NCBI GenBank assembly: GCA_963978895.1
Contig: OZ022238.1
Location: forward strand, 34,964,270-35,028,269
Length of the DNA stretch: 64,000 nucleotides
Source of the DNA: Erpobdella octoculata
Lineage: Eukaryota > Annelida > Clitellata > Hirudinida > Erpobdellidae
Reading direction: 5' to 3'
The translations under genes were made by a program, and so were the position numbers. Below, one piece after another: positions 58,978-64,000 of the stretch. Position 1 is the first letter of the stretch. Every line of letters begins with the position of its first letter. A model generated the notes under the pieces. That model was not told the origin of the DNA, ran no database searches, and worked only from the letters and a program-made list of their open reading frames with translations.

Positions 58978-59658
58978 GTGCTTAAAACCAGAAACATTAC
59001 CGATTCAAATACTAGCGTGCTTACGTACTCTGGCGATCCCGTTCGACTGAAGATTCTCGAAGCTCTATACATATTGCAGATAAAACCCACGATGAACGTC
59101 CAAGACGAAAACTTCGACCAGACATTGCAATTGTTCCGTCACTGCAACGGACACGCACCTCCACATCCATCGAACACACACTCTAGTTCAACAACTTCAT
59201 GTACTGTTCTCAACTCGGTCCCTTCACTTCATGGCTACAGTCTACGCGAGCCTAAACCGAGTTCGACCACAGAACACCCACCCATTGATACCAACCAAAC
59301 TTCCACACTCAAACCAAGTATTGCTTCTACCACTGCACCTTGTCTTCCTCCGCAGCTTCCCACCACGCTTCCTTCGCACCCTCCGACACCTGCTTCTGAC
59401 CCTGACGCCATGATCGTCGCTATCTCTTCACCTTCCACTCCCCCAGACCATACTACCACTCAATGCATTGTCGACTACTCATCCGACCCCACGATCGTCG
59501 ATATCTCTTCACTTTTCACTTCCACAGAACAAACTACCACTCAATGTATTGTCGATTATTCACTCGTTTCCGCGAACACAAGCTCTCCAAATACACATAT
59601 CTCTTCTGACATTATTAATAACCCTAACATTACTTCGCGTCGTAATCGACACAAATAA
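58978..59658 (+). pseudogene. C-terminal part of Penelope-like ORF with Ser/Thr/Pro-rich tail
   Basis: 226 open codons. SVLTYSGDPVRLKILEALYI then LQIKPTMNVQDE matches the end of the GIY-YIG endonuclease region (conserved E-A-L-x-I ... K-P-x-x-N). A 170-residue tail rich in Ser, Thr and Pro follows, with a twice-repeated TTTQCIVDYS motif. The RT domain that should precede it is deleted. Confidence 0.7.
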
Positions 59659-60051
59659 AACATTATTTCTTACCACACACATACTGTTACTCTTTCCTAT
59701 TTATACTTCATTAATTTGTACACCGCCCGCGCCATACACCATTTGTACACCTATAAATTTCACCAATTCTACCTACAAGACGTTTCTCGTACACTATCTC
59801 CCCTTCCCATATTCGTACACACACCTACAACTACAGCTATTCACCTCGTCTAGCTATCTCACCTTTAAGTTGTCGTGTTCGTGCTTTAGCGCTCACTCGT
59901 TTACTTAATTTGAAGTAATCTCGTTTTCGTTATGCACTCTAATGGAATTTAATTTAATTTGTTTCGAACTCTAATTTAATTTAATTTAACTTGTTTTGAT
60001 TCGTCTTGCTTTCGTTTCTTATTTTACGCCGACTTTTAGTTTACTACTTCG

Positions 60052-60093
60052 GGCTCTGAAGATGGAAAAGGATTTCCAAAACTGCAGTAAGCC
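60052..60093 (+). ncRNA. Hammerhead ribozyme motif, mutated core (right repeat)
   Basis: Same sequence as 58831-58872 except that the GAAA core reads AAAA (G to A at 60078). That G is invariant in active hammerheads, so this copy is predicted inactive. Confidence 0.75.
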
Positions 60094-60245
60094 AAATAAA
60101 ACATCTGAAACAAGTCTCACGTCTTTCAATTACCGCAAAATCAATGGCACCATAAAAAAATTGATAAACGCCAAGTAGGCCATAGTTTTTAACGGAGTGT
60201 GCTTAAAAGAAAATATTACGCCAAACTACGCTCGAAATAAATATA

Positions 60246-61985
60246 TATATATACTAGCAGTGCCCGTAGCGGCTTCGCTCGCATGAAATTAGAGAATTTG
60301 AACCGTGCATACATAGTAGAGTACTGCACGGATCAATTTTTTAGGTCTCGACTCGGCCCGTCGACAACATGGCCCAGCCCGTTTCAAAAACCGAAATTCC
60401 TGGCCCGGCACGTCCCGTCGACAACTTGGCCCAGCCCGTTTCAAAAACCGAAATTCCTGGCCCGGCACGGCCTGTCTAATATGGGCCCAGCCCGTTTTTA
60501 AAGGCCTAGAAGTTCTATATACTTGTTGAAAAACTTCGGCCCGTCCCACCTTGACTTCAGGTTGAGCCCGGCCCGTCTGAACACCCTAAAATCACTAAAA
60601 TGTCTATACTTGGTTAAAAATCTCGGCCCGTCCCACCTTGATTTAAGGTTTGGGCAGGGCCGTCTAATATGGGCCCGCCCGTTTTTACAGGCCTAGAAGT
60701 TCTATATACTTGATGAAAAACTTTGGCCCGTCCCACCTTGATTTCAGGTTTAGCCCGGCCCGTCTGAACACCCTAAAATCACTAAAATGTCTATATACTT
60801 GGTTAAAAATCTTGGCCCGTCCCACCTTGATTTAAGGTTTGGGCAGGGCCGTATGAAGACCCTAAAATAAAGGCTTGGCCCGTCCGTCCGGTGATAAACT
60901 GAACTCATCTACTTTTAACAGGCACAAAACCTCAAAATACTAATTTTCGCATCTGTAGCACTTACAGTTTTTGAGTAGCAGTTATTTTAAAATCAAATAA
61001 CCCTTTTTCCACTTTACATTTGAGGTCCTGGAAACCAAATTTTCAAAAAATGGTGAAACACGTATATCATTATTTTTAGAGTAGAAACTAAGTTCTAATT
61101 TTACTTTTGTAGCATTTACAGTTTTTGAGTAGCAGTTACTTTAAAAACCAAGTAACCCTATTTTCCACCCCATATTTAAAGTCCTGGAAACCAAATTTTC
61201 AAAAAATAGTAAAACACGTATATCATATTTCTGGAGTAGAAACCAAATACTAATTTTTACTCCTGTAGCATCTACAGTTTTCGAGTAGCAGTTATGTTAA
61301 AAACCAAATTACCTTATTTTCCACCCCACATTTGGGGTCCTGGAAACCAAATTTTAAAAAAACGGTAAAACACGTATATTTTTATTTTTAGAATAGAAAC
61401 TAAATACTAATTTTTACATCTGTGGTATTTACAGTTTTTGAGTAGCAGTTACTTTAAAAAACAAATAACCATATTTTCCACCCCACATTTGAAGTCCTGG
61501 AAACCAAATTTTAAAAAAATGCTAAAACACGTATTTAATTATTTTTGGGGTAGAAACTAAATACTAATTTTTACTCCTGTAGCATTAACAGTTTTTGAGT
61601 AGCAGCTACTTTAAAAACCAAATAACCCAATTTTCCAACCCACATTTGAGGTCCGGGAAACCGAATTTTCGAAAAATGGTGAAACACGTATCTTTTTGTT
61701 TTTCAAAAAGAATCTATATACCAAATTTCAAAATCTCCTCATTTTTGGTTTTCGAGATATACATTGTTTTAGAAAAAAGTTTGTTTTCCAGTTTTTTCCC
61801 CTCAGGAGCAACATTTTCAAAAATCCTTTCTTAGCGGATGTTTACGCTATAAAAGTAATATAAGTTCCAAATTTCACGTTCCTAGGATGAGGCGTTTGAG
61901 CTCGGCGTTGATTATCAGTCAGTCAGTCAGTCAGTCAGTCAGTCAGTCAGTCAGTCAGGACATGTTCTTTTATATATATAGATAT
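60246..61985. repeat. Composite repeat element with two tandem arrays and (AGTC)n end
   Basis: Begins actagcagtgcccgtagcgg and ends (AGTC)n at 61915-61958 before tttatatatatagat. Inside: a cggcccgtc-rich block with a 188-bp unit in two copies (60475-60662 and 60663-60855), then about five copies of a 154-158-bp unit (acagtttttgagtagcagtt starting near 60965, 61119, 61274, 61432 and 61589). The frames are not genes. Confidence 0.75.
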
Positions 61986-61989
61986 ATAT

Positions 61990-62364
61990 ATACTAGCTGA
62001 CCCAGCAAATGTTGTTTTGCCTTATAAATTATTTTGGTTTTTTTATTAAAAGTTGCTTTCCCGCTCGCTGTCGTTTTCCCGCTCCCTGTAGCTTTCCCGC
62101 TCCCGGTTGCGCTCCCGCTATCTACCGGTTGCTTTCGTTTGCTTTACAATTCCCGCTTGCTTTTTCGTTCCCGCTCATTCTGCAGTTACCGTTACCGTTC
62201 GCTCTCTCGCTCCGCTCATTTTGTGACCGATTTAAAAATTTTTCACAAAAACCATCTCCGATTGCCTCTCAAGCTTGTGTGAAAATTACATTACGGTCAG
62301 ATGAATGGTGAAGCAATGCATAAAAGACTTACATACTTAAATACATACATACTTACACAAATAA

Positions 62365-62370
<6 letters not shown>
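61990..62370 (+). repeat. Dispersed element with pyrimidine-rich gctttcccgctc array
   Basis: actagctgacccagcaaatg, then an array of ttcccgctcgc units (62045-62220), then gtgaccgattt and a cacaaa..gattgcctctcaag end. Inverted relative to 8133-8480, with which it shares both the array and the flanking part. Confidence 0.75.
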
Positions 62371-62690
<320 letters not shown>

Positions 62691-62949
62691 ATGACAAAAA
62701 TAAATTCTTGATGAAACCACTTGCAATCGAAGAAAGTTTGTGTGTAACTTAAGAATATAAATTTCATTTTTGTTTCTTTTCAAAAAATTTCCCCCACCTC
62801 TAAGGATGAAAAAAGTGAAATTATAATTTTTTTCAAAAAGGACATGTTCTTTTAGCTTCATTCAAAAGAGTTATAGTAATGACTAACCAACTTTTATTAA
62901 CAAACCACATACAGAATAGTTAGTAATCTGTAAAAAATGTAAAAAAAAT

Positions 62950-63966
62950 GTAGTTCCTTGTGAAAGGCCGCGGCTGAACCGCTCTCACATTTAAGAATGC
63001 CGAGTGTGATTTCGGTTGTCATATTTTTAAGCAGAACTACTTGATACTCCTCCCGTTGCACTCTTTTACTATCAAACTGGAGACAATAGGGATCTTCGCT
63101 TTGAAGTTTTTGAACTATTTTGGTTTTCATTTTTTGTCCTTCAGCGATTACTCGTCTCCAGACACCGGACTGACTTGGAACCGGCACATCATGACCCTGT
63201 TCAGCAATGGTTGCAAGAACGTCATGTGCTTCTTGTGTAGAAATGCTGTTATTCAATACTAGTAAACCCGCTGTTGTGGTGCTTGCTCTTTAGTATTTCA
63301 GTTTGCCTTCAGGAGATGACGTGTTAGAAGAGGTGAGCGACCCGGGTGAAGAAGCAGAGGTTTCTGAATCCAAAGATTCTGAGACAGTTTTATATGTTTG
63401 TGTGGGTTGCGATTGAGAAGAGCTGGCTTGAAGTAAATTGTTTGATAGTCGGATTCGTTTTCTAGGGTGGATTGATTCCAAAGGGGCTTGTTTGACCGTT
63501 GAATAACCGATCTTTCCTCCACTCTTAATTTGCTTCAGATAGAGCTCTTTATCTTCCATGCTTTTCCATTTTCCATTAACGTTGGTGACATCAAATAACT
63601 GAAAAAGTTGCAGCGAATTTATCAGACGGTTTCTTTTTGTTTTTGTCATATACCTAGATCAGTCAGAGAATTGAGTTTCTTTCAGATAAATATGGATAAT
63701 ATTGGAAAATTTAAAATTTCCCTCCAAAGCAATTCTCGTATATTCGTAAACATAATCTTGATTCGATCCAGTCGCCGTTTCTCGCTGTTGAACAGAAAAG
63801 TGAAGTTTCCAAGAATTTGACGGTTTGTCGGCATTCGAGTTAGATTGGTTAGCTTTTCAACTGATGGAATCTTTGGATCCCTTTTCTGTTTAGAAGAGGA
63901 GGGTAGATTCTTCTTCCATTTACAACTGTTTGACTTAAAATTGTTGCTTGATTTTCTAAAGGGCAT
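62950..63966 (-). CDS. Unrecognised multi-segment gene at the window edge
   Basis: Three minus-strand segments in order. 63966-63682 starts MPFRKSSNNFKSN and contains LTRMPTNRQILGNFTFLF. 63637-63290 contains LQLFQLFDVTNVNGKWKSME then GKIGYSTVKQ, a Ser-rich linker and RKRIRLSNN. 63256 to about 62950 contains QKMKTKIVQKLQSEDPYCLQ then FDSKRVQREEYQVVLLKN. I recall a similar block order in unnamed, often multi-copy invertebrate proteins, so it may be a mobile-element-borne gene. Introns could not be fixed. Function is unknown; the basic N-terminus suggests a nuclear protein. Confidence 0.45.
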
Positions 63967-64000
63967 TTTCTTGTGGTTTAAAAGTGATTATATGTTTTGC

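Larger units (their letters stand above)
58812..60245 (+). mobile_element. Penelope-like element with ribozyme-bearing terminal repeats, internally deleted
   Basis: Direct repeats of about 174 bp (58812-58985 and 60034-60207) each contain a hammerhead motif and the same ORF start. Between them is only the C-terminal end of a Penelope-type ORF. Penelope-like elements are known to have such partial-tandem 'pseudo-LTRs' and hammerheads. The reverse transcriptase is missing. Confidence 0.8.

Overview
This window is AT-rich, repeat-dense nuclear DNA of an invertebrate animal. Genes carry GT-AG introns, a Distal-less-class homeobox gene keeps the Dlx-type intron inside the homeobox, and about two thirds of the window is transposon or microsatellite DNA. 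The species is not resolved from sequence alone; a tunicate or another soft-bodied invertebrate would fit. Nothing suggests bacterial or viral DNA, and there are no operons. Host genes recognised: (1) a complete 22-exon propionyl-CoA carboxylase alpha-subunit gene (+, 9512-16166; spliced product 717 residues); (2) an intronless-CDS brainiac-type beta-1,3-glycosyltransferase (-, 17737-18798); (3) the 3' part of a type-I membrane protein gene with PAN/apple-like cysteine-rich modules (-, 27388-28300); (4) a three-exon Distal-less homeobox gene whose C-terminal tail is frameshifted (+, 41041-42168/42320); (5) three exons of a Rabin8/RAB3IP-like Rab GEF gene (-, about 58080-58698); (6) an unrecognised multi-exon gene or gene-like repeat at the right edge (-, about 62950-63966). 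These are unrelated single genes and do not form a pathway in the window. Layout: 1-8500 holds a tRNA-SINE end, a palindrome-flanked microsatellite, a Penelope-like fragment with a hammerhead ribozyme motif, a decayed Ty3-type LTR retrotransposon with its 3' LTR, a hAT remnant, a 670-bp foldback element and a 5'-truncated LINE. 8500-18860 holds PCCA and the glycosyltransferase. 18930-26050 holds two more LINEs, a hAT remnant, a 722-bp GAGAT array that is the expanded tail of a LINE, and a SINE nested in that LINE. 26500-28400 holds the membrane-protein gene. 28700-38300 is a nest of elements: SINE into SINE, and a Ty1/copia element inside a hAT element that itself sits in an older hAT remnant. 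39480-40170 is a long CACT array. 40900-43010 holds the homeobox gene. 43330-48240 holds a hAT MITE, a 30-bp minisatellite and dispersed repeats. 49980-52330 holds a non-autonomous LTR retrotransposon with identical LTRs that encodes a SAP-domain protein but no polymerase. 58080-60250 holds the Rab GEF exons and a Penelope-like element with two hammerhead ribozyme motifs. 60250-62690 holds composite tandem repeats. The most interesting items are the SAP-domain LTR element, the hammerhead ribozymes in the Penelope-like terminal repeats (one intact core, one mutated), a duplicated in-frame splice donor in PCCA, the frameshift in the homeobox gene, and a SINE family whose three copies each show their own target-site duplication.
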